Assembly: GCA_947169685.1 (NCBI GenBank)
Contig: CAMVQS010000016.1
Coordinates: forward strand, 1-40,279
Reading direction: 5' to 3'
DNA: 40,279 bases
DNA from: an uncultured Prevotella sp.
GTDB lineage: Bacteria > Bacteroidota > Bacteroidia > Bacteroidales > Bacteroidaceae
Shown here: in pieces, positions 31,239 through 40,279 of the stretch
Numbering within the stretch: position 1 is the first letter of the stretch
Layout of the letters: every line of letters starts with the position of its first letter
Notes under the pieces: model-generated
Seen by the model: the letters and a program-made list of their open reading frames with translations, nothing else
Database searches by the model: none
Told to the model about the DNA's origin: nothing
Translations under genes and position numbers: made by a program

Positions 31239-32261
31239 ATGACAAACGAGAACTTGAACATATCTAAGAACGAAACATTCACGTGGTTACAGCCTGGAGC
31301 CTGGCGCAAACCCTGCATCGTGCATGTAACGATGGTGGCTAATTCACGGCAGGCATTGTTTGGTAAGCTCACGCATAATGGTTCTAAGGCTGTGGTAGAA
31401 AAGACTCCGATAGGGTGGGCTCTCATCGATCAGGAGCGTAGAATGTTGGAATTGTGTCCTGAAATAAAGATATTAGCCGACAAAGTGATGCCTGATCATC
31501 ATCACATGGTGCTCCAAGTACAGCGGACGATGCCTCGCAGTATCAGGGAGGTAGTACGAGGTTACATGCAAGGTTGCAAAGAGGAGGCTCGTAAGCTGGG
31601 GTTCACTGAAAACCTATATGATGCGCCGCCATTTTATCGTGTGCTGACGCACAAAGGGCAGCTACATGCCATGATAGAATATGTGAAAGCTAACACAGAG
31701 CGTGCTTGGCAACGCAGGCAGGCTCCCGACCTCTTTCGTATGCATCGCAAAACGGAAGTAGATGGGCTGCAGTTTACATCAATGGGTAACCACTTTTTGT
31801 TGGATTGGCCTGACAGGCAACTGGTGGAGATGAGTAGAAGTGCAAGTGACGAGCAAATAGAGGATTTGTTGAAATCGGTGCTGGCGGCTGCTCACAATGG
31901 TGCGGTGACCTATACGGCGGCGATTAGTAAGGGGGAACAGAAGATTGCCAGAATGGTACGTGAACAAGGGTTCCCACTAGTGGTGCTACTGAACGACGGC
32001 TTCCCTGCAGAGGGGGATCCTCATGAGCGCTTCTATAAGCCTGGCGGTGCTTATTTTGAAGCGTGCTCCATGGGTAAGCTGTTACTGATGGAGCCTAATG
32101 AGAGTACCTTTGTTAATCCTGCTGTGATGATGGCTACTGAGGAAACTTTGCGAAAGAAAGCTGAGACGAGGCACTATAGTTATGTCCCTGTTCCTGTGGA
32201 ATCGCAGCGGTACAGATTTGTAGCGTTGAATGAGATTGGGCGGATGTTGGTGGCACGGTGA
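31239..32261 (+). CDS. REP-associated tyrosine transposase (RAYT) with extra C-terminal domain
   Basis: A 340-residue protein. Residues about 20-165 are a Y1 (IS200-like) transposase domain: CIVHVTMVANSRQALFG at the start, the metal-binding His motif in MPDHHHMVLQV (H87-H89) and the likely catalytic Y148 in MIEYVKANTERAW. RAYTs nick and move REP palindromes as single strands and are usually domesticated, single-copy genes. Residues about 180-285 form a second domain (GNHFLLDWPDRQLVEMSRS, GAVTYTAAISKGEQKIARMVREQGFPLVVLL, KPGGAYFEACSMGKLLLM) resembling a DprA/SLOG-type Rossmann fold. Both sides carry GCGGAT/ATCCGC palindromes, supporting its role. A TTG-initiated longer frame from 31146 would lie upstream of the predicted transcription start and is not adopted. 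Confidence 0.85.
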   Translation: MTNENLNISKNETFTWLQPGAWRKPCIVHVTMVANSRQALFGKLTHNGSKAVVEKTPIGWALIDQERRMLELCPEIKILADKVMPDHHHMVLQVQRTMPRSIREVVRGYMQGCKEEARKLGFTENLYDAPPFYRVLTHKGQLHAMIEYVKANTERAWQRRQAPDLFRMHRKTEVDGLQFTSMGNHFLLDWPDRQLVEMSRSASDEQIEDLLKSVLAAAHNGAVTYTAAISKGEQKIARMVREQGFPLVVLLNDGFPAEGDPHERFYKPGGAYFEACSMGKLLLMEPNESTFVNPAVMMATEETLRKKAETRHYSYVPVPVESQRYRFVALNEIGRMLVAR

Positions 32262-32276
32262 TGAAACGGGGGCTTT

Positions 32277-32349
32277 CGCGGATATAATCCGCGTGAAGTA
32301 ACGGGACATGATGGCGGATGAATCCGCGTGAAGTAACGGGACATGATGG
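32277..32349. repeat. Two REP-like units downstream of the RAYT gene
   Basis: Unit 1 has palindrome GCGGAT-ATA-ATCCGC (32278-32292), unit 2 GCGGAT-GA-ATCCGC (32314-32327). Each is followed by an identical 22-bp tail beginning GTGAAGTAACGGGACATG (32293-32314 and 32328-32349), giving a period of 35-36 bp. Confidence 0.85.
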
Positions 32350-32444
32350 CAACAGCACTTTTCTGTTTGTACTTTTACTAAGAAATACAATAATTCGCAG
32401 CTGTTTTCGTTAAGATTATTGTATATATACAAACTTGAAGGATT

Positions 32445-33047
32445 ATGATTGAATACATCAAGGGGGAGCTGACGGAGCTGACCCCTGCATTAGCTACGGT
32501 CGAGGCTGCCGGCGTGGGCTACGGACTGAACATTTCGCTGAACACCTATTCTGCCATTCAGGGTAAGAAAGAGGTGAAACTCTATGTTTATGAGGCCATT
32601 CGCGAGGATGCCTACCAGCTGTTCGGCTTCTCGAACAAGAAGGAGCGTGAACTCTTTGAGTTGCTTATCAGCGTGAGTGGGGTGGGGGCCAATACTGCCC
32701 GCATGGTACTCTCGTCGATGAGTGTCAGTGAGCTGTGCTCTGCCATTTCCACGGGTAACGAGCGCATCATCAAGAGCATCAAGGGTATCGGCCTGAAGAC
32801 GGCGCAGCGCATCATTGTCGATTTGCGTGACAAGATTGTGGCATTGGGCATTGCCGACGAGATTCCTGCCGGTGGTACGATGACGGCTCCTGTGAACAAC
32901 CAGGTGAAGGACGAGGCTGTCAGCGCCCTGACCATGCTGGGCTTTGCTCCTGCTCCGACGCAGAAGGTTGTCGTCCAGATACTGCAGGAGCAGCCCGACC
33001 TGCCTGTGGAACAGGTGGTAAAGCTGGCGCTGAAACAGATTAAATAG
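32445..33047 (+). CDS. ruvA: Holliday junction branch migration protein RuvA
   Basis: A 200-residue subunit that binds Holliday junctions as a tetramer and loads the RuvB motor. Domain I (OB fold) is at 1-65 ([31 protein letters not shown]), domain II carries two helix-hairpin-helix motifs ([20 protein letters not shown] near 72-91 and [23 protein letters not shown] near 105-127), and domain III (about 150-200, [20 protein letters not shown]) contacts RuvB. Length matches the family. The gene is followed 5 bp later by sprA, a pairing that is conserved across Bacteroidota although the functions seem unrelated. The upstream promoter is unclear; TAATTCGC at 32391 with TTTG 21 bp upstream is the best candidate. 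Confidence 0.96.
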   Translation: MIEYIKGELTELTPALATVEAAGVGYGLNISLNTYSAIQGKKEVKLYVYEAIREDAYQLFGFSNKKERELFELLISVSGVGANTARMVLSSMSVSELCSAISTGNERIIKSIKGIGLKTAQRIIVDLRDKIVALGIADEIPAGGTMTAPVNNQVKDEAVSALTMLGFAPAPTQKVVVQILQEQPDLPVEQVVKLALKQIK

Positions 33048-33052
33048 AGTTG

Positions 33053-36000
33053 ATGAGGCGACTGACGACATATATTATTCTGACATTGGTGAGCATAGTG
33101 GCTTTGGCTAATATGCTGACGGCTGGCAGTCGTGTTGTATCTTTCAACTCTCAACTCTCAACTCTCAATTCTCAACTCTCTGCCGACTCCGACTCCATTG
33201 TCAAGACTCGCTGGCGCATACAGCCTACGGTGCCGTTGGTGGTGGAGGACCTGGATACGTCGGTGCTCGACTTGAAACGACCTGACAACCTGCTGCAGAC
33301 GGTGGAGCTGGACACTACGGACGGCAGCTACCGCATTGGTCTGAAGATAGGCGACTCGTACCTGAACGCGCCTATCCTCATGACGCCTGAAGAGTACATG
33401 CTGTGGACGCAGCGCCGCAACATGCAGCAGTTCTTCCGTCAGCAGAATGCAGAAGCTGTTCGTACGCTGGGTAAGGAGAAGTTCTCGTTTGCCGACATGA
33501 ACTTCGACCTGGGACCTGCAGAAAAGATTTTCGGTCCTGGCGGAGTACGTATCCGTACACAGGGAACGGCCGAGCTCAAACTGGGCGCTACGTTGAAGAG
33601 CATCGACAATCCTTCGTTGCCCATCCGCAACCGTCGTACGACTGCTTTCGACTTCGACGAGAAGATTAACCTGAACGTGACAGGTAGCGTGGGCGACAAG
33701 ATGAAGATGAACCTGAACTACAACACCGACGCTACGTTTGACTTCGACACGAAGAACCTGAAGCTGCGCTACGAGGGCAAGGAGGACGAAATCATCAAGC
33801 TGGTAGAGGCAGGAAACATCACGTTCCCCACCAACAACTCACTCATCAAAGGTGCCAGCAGCCTGTTTGGCGTGCGTACCGACATGCAGTTCGGACGGTT
33901 GAAACTACAGACCGTCCTGTCACAGAAGAACTCCACGACGAAGACCGTTAACTCACGAGGGGGTACGCAACTCACTCCGTTCGAGATTGACGTGGCCAAC
34001 TATGAGGAGAACCGTCACTTTTTCCTGTCACAGTTTTTCCGTGACCGTTACGATGCTGCCATGCAGACACTGCCCAACGTCACGACGGGTATCACCATTA
34101 CCCGTGTGGAGGTGTGGGTGACGAACAAGACGGGTACGACGTCGAACACCCGAAACCTCATAGCCTTTACCGACCTGGCCGAGAGCCAGCACATCAGCAA
34201 CACCGACCTGTGGACGGGCAACGGACAGCCCAATCCCAGCAACGATGCGAACAACGAATACAACGTGATAATCACCCAGCATCCTGATGCCCGCAATATT
34301 GACCAGGCAAGCAGTGAGCTGCAGACTATACCTGGATTTAACGGCGGAGTGGATTATGAGAAGTTGGCTTCGGCACGTCTGCTCAATTCGTCGGAATATA
34401 CCGTCAATACTGCCCTGGGCTACATCTCCCTGAGAACGGTGCTACAGACCGACCAGGTGCTGGCCGTTGCCTATGAATACACCTACGGCGGCGTGACCTA
34501 CCAGGTGGGTGAGTTTGCTGCCGACCATACCAATGCCGCCGATGCACTGTTTGTCAAGGCCCTGAAGAACACCAGCAACAACCCCAAGCAGGGTAACTGG
34601 GACCTGATGATGAAGAACGTGTATTATCTGGCATCGACGGTAGAGAAGACGAAGTTCCGACTCGACATCAAGTACCAGAGCGACACGACTGGCGTCTATC
34701 TTACCTACATCCCTGAGCCGCAGGTGAAGGACATGGCCCTAATCAAGCTGTTGGGTGCCGACCGTCTGGACAATAACAACCATGCACACTCCAATGGCTA
34801 CTTCGACTTCGTGGAGGGCTATACCGTTACTAACGGACGTGTCTTCCTGCCTGCCGTGCAGCCCTTCGGCAGCTACCTGAAGAAGAACCTGCAGGCCAAT
34901 GGTGTCAGCGCCGAAACAGCAGACAAATACACCTTTACGGAGCTGTATGACTCTACGAAGACCGTTGCCAAGCAGATTGCCGAGAAGGATAAGTTCATGC
35001 TGATGGGTCAATATAAGGGCTCCGCCGCCAATGTCATCTCGCTGGGAGCCTACAACGTGCCGCAGGGTTCTGTGGTGGTGACGGCAGGTGGTGTGAGGCT
35101 GAACGAAGGCAGCGACTACTCCGTGGATTACTCGGCTGGCGAGGTGACCATCCTGAACCAGAGCATCATAGAGGCGGGTACGAACGTCAGCGTGTCGCTG
35201 GAGAGCAATGCAGAGTACGGCATGCAGCGTAAGACGATGATGGGCTTCAACTGGGAGTATGAGTTCTCCAAGAATTTCCAGTTGGGCGGTACGCTGCTAC
35301 ACCTTAGTGAGCAGACGCTGACGTCGAAGGTCAGCATGGGTGCCGAGCCGCTGAAGAATACATTGTGGGGCGTCAACGTGAACTGGAAGACAGAGAGCCA
35401 GTGGCTCACGAACCTGTTGGACGCACTGCCCGGCCTGCACTGCACACAGCCGTCGCAGATTTCCTTCACGGGTGAGTTTGCCAAGCTCATTGCAGGCACT
35501 GCCAGCGGCACACAGGACAACGCCTCGTATCTGGACGACTTCGAGAATACCAAGAACTGCATTGACGTCAGCGAACCGAAGTCGTGGATTATCTCGAGTG
35601 TGCCCTCCTTCTTCCCTGAGAGCAGCGACAAGCTGACGGTGGCCAGCGGCTACAACCGTGCGCTTCTGGCGTGGTACAACATCGACCCGCTGTTCACCTA
35701 TCGCTCCTCGTCGCTGACACCTGCCCACATCAAGAGCGACCTTGAACAGCTTTCCAACCACTACGTGCGCGAGGTCTATGTCTCGGAGCTTTATCCCAAC
35801 CGCGACCAGAGCACCTATAACGGTGCCACCTCTACGCTGCCCATCCTGAACCTGGCGTACTATCCGTCGGAGCGCGGACCCTATAACCTGACCACTGACC
35901 TGAACGCTGACGGTACGCTGACCAATCCCTCGCAGCGCTGGGGCGGTATGATGCGTAAGCTGGACACCAACGACTTTGAGCAGGCAAACATCGAGTACAT

Positions 36001-39000
36001 TGAGTTCTGGCTGCTCGACCCCTTCATCTATACCCGCAAGGAGGGCACGGCATCACAGTATGGTGGTGACCTCTACATCAATCTGGGTGAAGTGAGCGAG
36101 GACGTGCTTCACGACGGCTATAAGTTCTACGAGAGTGGTATGCCTGTCGATGGTACCAGCACGTTCAATGAAACACAATGGGGTAAGATTCCCGTGCAGG
36201 CCACGCAGACCTATGCCTTTGCCACCACCAGTGGCAGCCGTGAGCTGCAGGATGTGGGCTTCAACGGTTTGACCGATGACGAGGAACGGACTTTCGGAGT
36301 TTATGCCGACTTTCTGCGTGACATGCCTGTGACTAACGACAGCATTCGTCAGGCTTGGACGGCCGACCCAGCCAACGACGACTACCATTACTATCGTGGC
36401 AGTGACTTCGACCAGGAGCGTGCCTCCATCCTTCAGCGCTACAAGCGCATCAACATGCCACAGGGCAACTCGCCTGACAACGACTCGAACAACGAGAGCT
36501 ACGACACCAGCTATAAGACGACGCCCGACGTGGAGGACATCAATCAGGACTACACGCTGAATGAGTACGAACGCTACTTCCAGTATCACGTCAGCATACG
36601 CCCTGAGGACCTCGCCATCGGACGCAATCACATCGTGGATATCCGTAACAGCGGCGTGCGCCTGCGCAATGGTGACACCACCACCGTGCAGTGGTACCAG
36701 TTCCGCATCCCCATCCAGCAGTACGAGAAACGACAGGGTGGCATCAGCGATTTCTCGAGCATCCGTTTCATGCGCATGTTCATGACGCAGTTCCAGCGTC
36801 CCATCGTGCTGCGCTTCGGAAGCCTCGACCTGGTGCGTGGTGAATGGCGTATCTACGAGCAAAACCTCTCAACGACAGGTTCTGCGGAGACGGGAACACT
36901 TGAGGCCAGTGCCGTCAACATCGAGGAGAATAACGACCGTCAGCCTGTCAACTACGTGTTGCCACCAGGCATCAGCCGTGTGCAGGATCCCTCGCAGCCC
37001 CAGCTGGTGGAAGCCAACGAGCAGTCGCTGAATCTGACGGTACGGAACCTGTCGCCAGGAGAGTCGAAGGCGGTCTATAAGAACACCACGCTCGACCTAC
37101 GTAACTACAAGCGTTTGCAGATGTTCGTACATGCCAACCACCTGATGAACGACGTCACGAACCTGCAGGACGGCGAGCTGGCTGTCTTTGTGCGTCTGGG
37201 TTCTGACTACAAGTCGAACTACTACGAGTACGAGATACCCTTGAAGCTGACGCCCGACCGTAGCAATTATAATAAGTACAATCTGGAGGACTGTCGTGCC
37301 GTTTGGCCGTTGGAGAACATGCTCGACATGCAGCTCAGCGTGTTCACGGACCTGAAACGTGAGCGTAACAAGCAGCGTGCCGGTGGTACAGCCTCCTATA
37401 CCACGCTGTTTACGAATACTGACCCCGACCATCCTGCCAACAAGATCAGCATCATGGGTAACCCGTCGCTGGGTGAGGTGAAGACGATGATTATCGGTGT
37501 GCGTAACATCAGTAACGGACAGAAGTCGGGTGAGATATGGGTCAACGAACTACGCCTGCTGGAGACCAACAACAGCGGCGGCTGGGCAGCCAGCGGTGCG
37601 CTGAAGATGCAGCTCTCTGACATTGGTACCATTGACCTGACGGGACGCGTAGTAACAGAAGGTTTCGGAGGACTGGAAGAAGGTATCATGCAGCGTACGA
37701 CCGACAACTACCGTACGTTCTCGTTTACAGCCAACGTGGAACTGGGTAAGTTCTTCCCTGACAAGGCGAAGGTATCCATTCCGCTCTACTACTCCGTTTC
37801 CAAGGAGCAGACCAGACCGAAGTATAACCCGTTGGATACTGACCTTAGACTCGACGATGCGCTGGACGCTACTGCCAACAAGCAAGAGCGTGACTCCATC
37901 GAGAATATTGCCGTGACCAAGGTGACCAACACCAACTTCTCACTGTCGAACGTTCGCGTAGGCATCAAGACCAAGCGTCACCCCATGCCCTACGACCCAG
38001 CGAACTTCTCGTTCTCCTATGGTCACCGTCACCGTTACACCTCGGGCAACACCACCGTCTATGAGCGCGACGACGAGTGGCGAGGGATGCTCTCCTACAA
38101 CTGGTCGCCCGTCTATAAGACCTTCGAGCCGTTCAAGAGTCTGAAGGGCAACTCCAAGTGGCTTGCCTTCCCCAAGGCACTTGGTCTGAACTACCTGCCT
38201 CAGAGCGTTGCCTTCAACAGCGAACTGCTCCGCAATTACTACGAGCTGCAGGAGCGCGACATGGAGGATCTGGGTGGAGCAGGCCTGCCGCTGCGCTTCA
38301 ACTCGTCGTTCTACTGGAATCGTGATTTCCAGTTGCGCTGGGACCTCACTAAGAACCTGCACATGCAGTTCCGCTCGGCTACACGGGCAGAGGTGGAACA
38401 GCCTTATACACCCGTCAACAAAGACCTTTATCCCGACCAGTATGAGGCATGGAAAGACTCTGTATGGCAGAGCATCCGCCACATGGGAACACCCCTTGAC
38501 TACCAACAGTCGTTTACGGCCAGCTATCAGTTGCCGCTGAACAAGCTGCCCATTTTCGACTGGCTTAATGCTGACGCCTCCTATACTGCAACCTATTCGT
38601 GGATACGAGGCACGGAGCTCGATGACGGTACGTCGCTGGGCAACACCATTGCCAACAACCGTCAGCTCACCGTCAACTCTACGTGGAACATGGAGACGCT
38701 TTACAACCACGTACCGTTCCTGAAGAATGTCAACGAACGGTTCAAGAAGCGTACGACAAACAATACAACCACCAAGAAGAAACCTGTCACGAAGGACGAG
38801 AAGGAACTGCCGCGCAATCAACAGGCTTTTATGAAGGAGGTGAAACTCAAGGCGGACACTACCGTCATGCTGAAGCACGACAAAAAGACCAAGCGCATCA
38901 GTGTGACGGCACGCACGAAGGACGGTCACGCCTACAAACTGAAATACAAGGTCAAGGATGACAACAATATTATCATCCTCAGTCAGGATACTGTTACCGT

Positions 39001-40279
39001 GATGGTCAGTGTCAATCCCAAGAAACCTGCCGACAGGCAGTGGTGGTACGAGCCCATGCAGTATCTGGCACGTGGACTGATGATGATACGCAACGTCAGC
39101 ATCAGTTATCGCAACCAGCAAGCAATGTCGCTGCCAGGCTATCTGCCCAACGTAGGCGACATGCTGGGACAGCGTACAGGAAGTGTATTGGCTCCAGGAC
39201 TTGGCTTTGCCTTTGGTACGGTAGGAGAGGGGTTCGTGGAACAGAGCCTGGAACGTGGATGGCTGCTCTGCAACGAGGATGTCTCCACACCAGCAACAAC
39301 CAACCTCTCGAACGATCTGCAGGTACGTATGACGCTTGAACCCGTGAGTGACCTGCGTATCGATCTCAACTGGGCACGCAACGAAACGCGCGCGCGTTCT
39401 ATACAATATATGTATAACGGCATGCCTACCACGCAGAGCGGTACGTTCACCATGACGACCATCAGTCTGGGCTCAGCCCTTGAAGGCATCGGTGATGCCA
39501 GCGACGGCTATCCCTCAGCCTCCTTTGAGCGTTTCTGCGGACTGCTGGGTGTCGTGAAAGGCGCAGACAATACAGTACTCTCAACGCTCAATGCCCAACA
39601 AATGATTCCCGCCTTCCTCGAGGCCTATACCAGTAGCTCCTCGTCAGACGGCATCATTCCCAAGCTGCGTGCCATGCTGCCCAACTGGACTGTACGTTAT
39701 ACAGGCCTTATGCGCTTTGGCTGGTTTGCGGAACACTTCAAGAGCTTCAATATCAACCACTCCTACAAGTCGGTCTTCGCCATTGGCAGCTACTCCACGC
39801 CCTCTATGCCATACGCACAGCTGTCGCTTGATGCTGCCAACCTGAATGTGCCGGCTGTCAGCCTGAACGAGTCGTTCGCCCCCCTGTTGGGTGTCGATAT
39901 GACGCTCCCCTCGGGCATGACTGCTAAGGTGGAATATCGCACCACACGCGTGCTGAACCTCTCTATGACCAGCATACAGGTGAACGAGTCACGTTCTAAC
40001 GACCTGGTGGTGGGAATGGGATATAAGATCAACGACTTCAAACTCTTCGGTTCTGGTACCTCACGCAAGATCAAGAAGACACAGCGAGGCAAGAAAAAAA
40101 AGGAAACGGAACAACCTGCCGCCAATACTACACGTCGTTCAGGCGGTGTGAACCACGACCTGAACCTGCGGTTTGATCTGACCTATCGCCGACAGGCAGC
40201 ATTGGTGCGTGACATTGCCACGATGACCAGTACCGCCAGTAGCGGCAACTCAGCCTTTAAGGCTTCGTTCATGGCCGAC
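33053..40279 (+). CDS. sprA: Cell surface protein SprA, type IX secretion translocon (partial, cut at window end)
   Basis: An open frame of 2409 codons without stop up to the window edge; SprA proteins reach about 2400-2500 residues, so only the C-terminal end is missing. A signal peptide (about 1-24) is followed by repeated SprA blocks such as FGPGGVRIRTQGTAELKLGA near 160 and the TATFDFDTKNLKLRYEG segment near 222-240. The end, YRRQAALVRDI and NSAFKASFMAD, is the start of the last strands of the outer membrane barrel. SprA is the very large, 36-strand translocon pore of the type IX secretion system, needed for export of surface and gliding proteins. Residues about 31-43 (FNSQLSTLNSQLS) are encoded by a heptamer DNA repeat just after the signal peptide. 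The gene lies 5 bp after ruvA. ATG 33053 is the only sensible start. Confidence 0.96.
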   Translation, partial: MRRLTTYIILTLVSIVALANMLTAGSRVVSFNSQLSTLNSQLSADSDSIVKTRWRIQPTVPLVVEDLDTSVLDLKRPDNLLQTVELDTTDGSYRIGLKIGDSYLNAPILMTPEEYMLWTQRRNMQQFFRQQNAEAVRTLGKEKFSFADMNFDLGPAEKIFGPGGVRIRTQGTAELKLGATLKSIDNPSLPIRNRRTTAFDFDEKINLNVTGSVGDKMKMNLNYNTDATFDFDTKNLKLRYEGKEDEIIKLVEAGNITFPTNNSLIKGASSLFGVRTDMQFGRLKLQTVLSQKNSTTKTVNSRGGTQLTPFEIDVANYEENRHFFLSQFFRDRYDAAMQTLPNVTTGITITRVEVWVTNKTGTTSNTRNLIAFTDLAESQHISNTDLWTGNGQPNPSNDANNEYNVIITQHPDARNIDQASSELQTIPGFNGGVDYEKLASARLLNSSEYTVNTALGYISLRTVLQTDQVLAVAYEYTYGGVTYQVGEFAADHTNAADALFVKALKNTSNNPKQGNWDLMMKNVYYLASTVEKTKFRLDIKYQSDTTGVYLTYIPEPQVKDMALIKLLGADRLDNNNHAHSNGYFDFVEGYTVTNGRVFLPAVQPFGSYLKKNLQANGVSAETADKYTFTELYDSTKTVAKQIAEKDKFMLMGQYKGSAANVISLGAYNVPQGSVVVTAGGVRLNEGSDYSVDYSAGEVTILNQSIIEAGTNVSVSLESNAEYGMQRKTMMGFNWEYEFSKNFQLGGTLLHLSEQTLTSKVSMGAEPLKNTLWGVNVNWKTESQWLTNLLDALPGLHCTQPSQISFTGEFAKLIAGTASGTQDNASYLDDFENTKNCIDVSEPKSWIISSVPSFFPESSDKLTVASGYNRALLAWYNIDPLFTYRSSSLTPAHIKSDLEQLSNHYVREVYVSELYPNRDQSTYNGATSTLPILNLAYYPSERGPYNLTTDLNADGTLTNPSQRWGGMMRKLDTNDFEQANIEYIEFWLLDPFIYTRKEGTASQYGGDLYINLGEVSEDVLHDGYKFYESGMPVDGTSTFNETQWGKIPVQATQTYAFATTSGSRELQDVGFNGLTDDEERTFGVYADFLRDMPVTNDSIRQAWTADPANDDYHYYRGSDFDQERASILQRYKRINMPQGNSPDNDSNNESYDTSYKTTPDVEDINQDYTLNEYERYFQYHVSIRPEDLAIGRNHIVDIRNSGVRLRNGDTTTVQWYQFRIPIQQYEKRQGGISDFSSIRFMRMFMTQFQRPIVLRFGSLDLVRGEWRIYEQNLSTTGSAETGTLEASAVNIEENNDRQPVNYVLPPGISRVQDPSQPQLVEANEQSLNLTVRNLSPGESKAVYKNTTLDLRNYKRLQMFVHANHLMNDVTNLQDGELAVFVRLGSDYKSNYYEYEIPLKLTPDRSNYNKYNLEDCRAVWPLENMLDMQLSVFTDLKRERNKQRAGGTASYTTLFTNTDPDHPANKISIMGNPSLGEVKTMIIGVRNISNGQKSGEIWVNELRLLETNNSGGWAASGALKMQLSDIGTIDLTGRVVTEGFGGLEEGIMQRTTDNYRTFSFTANVELGKFFPDKAKVSIPLYYSVSKEQTRPKYNPLDTDLRLDDALDATANKQERDSIENIAVTKVTNTNFSLSNVRVGIKTKRHPMPYDPANFSFSYGHRHRYTSGNTTVYERDDEWRGMLSYNWSPVYKTFEPFKSLKGNSKWLAFPKALGLNYLPQSVAFNSELLRNYYELQERDMEDLGGAGLPLRFNSSFYWNRDFQLRWDLTKNLHMQFRSATRAEVEQPYTPVNKDLYPDQYEAWKDSVWQSIRHMGTPLDYQQSFTASYQLPLNKLPIFDWLNADASYTATYSWIRGTELDDGTSLGNTIANNRQLTVNSTWNMETLYNHVPFLKNVNERFKKRTTNNTTTKKKPVTKDEKELPRNQQAFMKEVKLKADTTVMLKHDKKTKRISVTARTKDGHAYKLKYKVKDDNNIIILSQDTVTVMVSVNPKKPADRQWWYEPMQYLARGLMMIRNVSISYRNQQAMSLPGYLPNVGDMLGQRTGSVLAPGLGFAFGTVGEGFVEQSLERGWLLCNEDVSTPATTNLSNDLQVRMTLEPVSDLRIDLNWARNETRARSIQYMYNGMPTTQSGTFTMTTISLGSALEGIGDASDGYPSASFERFCGLLGVVKGADNTVLSTLNAQQMIPAFLEAYTSSSSSDGIIPKLRAMLPNWTVRYTGLMRFGWFAEHFKSFNINHSYKSVFAIGSYSTPSMPYAQLSLDAANLNVPAVSLNESFAPLLGVDMTLPSGMTAKVEYRTTRVLNLSMTSIQVNESRSNDLVVGMGYKINDFKLFGSGTSRKIKKTQRGKKKKETEQPAANTTRRSGGVNHDLNLRFDLTYRRQAALVRDIATMTSTASSGNSAFKASFMAD
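33143..33181. repeat. CTCTCAA heptamer repeat inside sprA
   Basis: Five successive units of the CTCTCAA type (one with T for C) at a 7-bp period, in frame. Three units (21 bp) equal seven codons, so the peptide repeats as STLNSQL. Confidence 0.8.

Noticed and set aside
37940..39406. 488-codon open frame on the minus strand
   Set aside because: It lies wholly inside sprA, has no family resemblance, and follows from the codon bias of sprA. The same holds for 36053-36862 and 35297-35761.

Overview
The window looks like a chromosomal segment of a Prevotella-type member of the Bacteroidota. This rests on TAnnTTTG(C) -7 boxes with a TTTG or TTG about 20 bp upstream of many genes, few Shine-Dalgarno sites, ruvA directly followed by a sprA-type giant gene, a BspA-like leucine-rich surface protein, a DUF4831 protein and several short repeats of 7-bp period. 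No rRNA, tRNA, CRISPR array or prophage was seen.

Layout. 1-13.5 kb is housekeeping: rplS, fructose-bisphosphate aldolase, a DUF4831 envelope protein, the NAD(P)HX repair enzyme, hpt-adk-obgE, an M23/LysM peptidase, a pdxJ-DJ-1-ispD-recG operon and nadK. 13.5-23.3 kb holds an orphan sensor histidine kinase divergent from a compact eight-gene operon: a YtrA-type GntR regulator with its ABC ATPase and permease, then a MacB-like ATPase, two MacB-like permeases, a MacA-like adaptor and a TolC-like channel. A near-ideal promoter and an AGTGTA/TACACT inverted repeat precede the operon, suggesting autoregulation by the GntR protein. 23.3-27.1 kb encodes exported proteins: a histidine-type phosphatase, a small YD-repeat-like protein, a GH53 endo-galactanase and an exported nitroreductase.

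27.1-32.4 kb is the accessory part and the most interesting stretch. A strong promoter leads into a region with a 152-nt rod-like imperfect hairpin (46 base pairs in six helices) that I cannot assign to a known RNA. An AT-rich DUF2971 gene follows, then a BspA-LRR/cohesin/dockerin gene, a cluster of short palindromes, and a REP-associated tyrosine transposase (RAYT) with an extra C-terminal Rossmann-like domain and REP-like palindromes on both sides. The window closes with ruvA and the almost complete sprA gene of the type IX secretion system, cut by the window edge.

A recurring theme is that short repeats (7-bp period microrepeats, and one G/C-rich palindrome) sit inside real genes as in-frame peptide segments (ispD, tolC, sprA, the DUF4831 signal peptide) and at promoters (fba, hpt). 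SprA and the similar C-terminal tails of the GH53 and BspA proteins suggest a link between translocon and cargo, which is inference.
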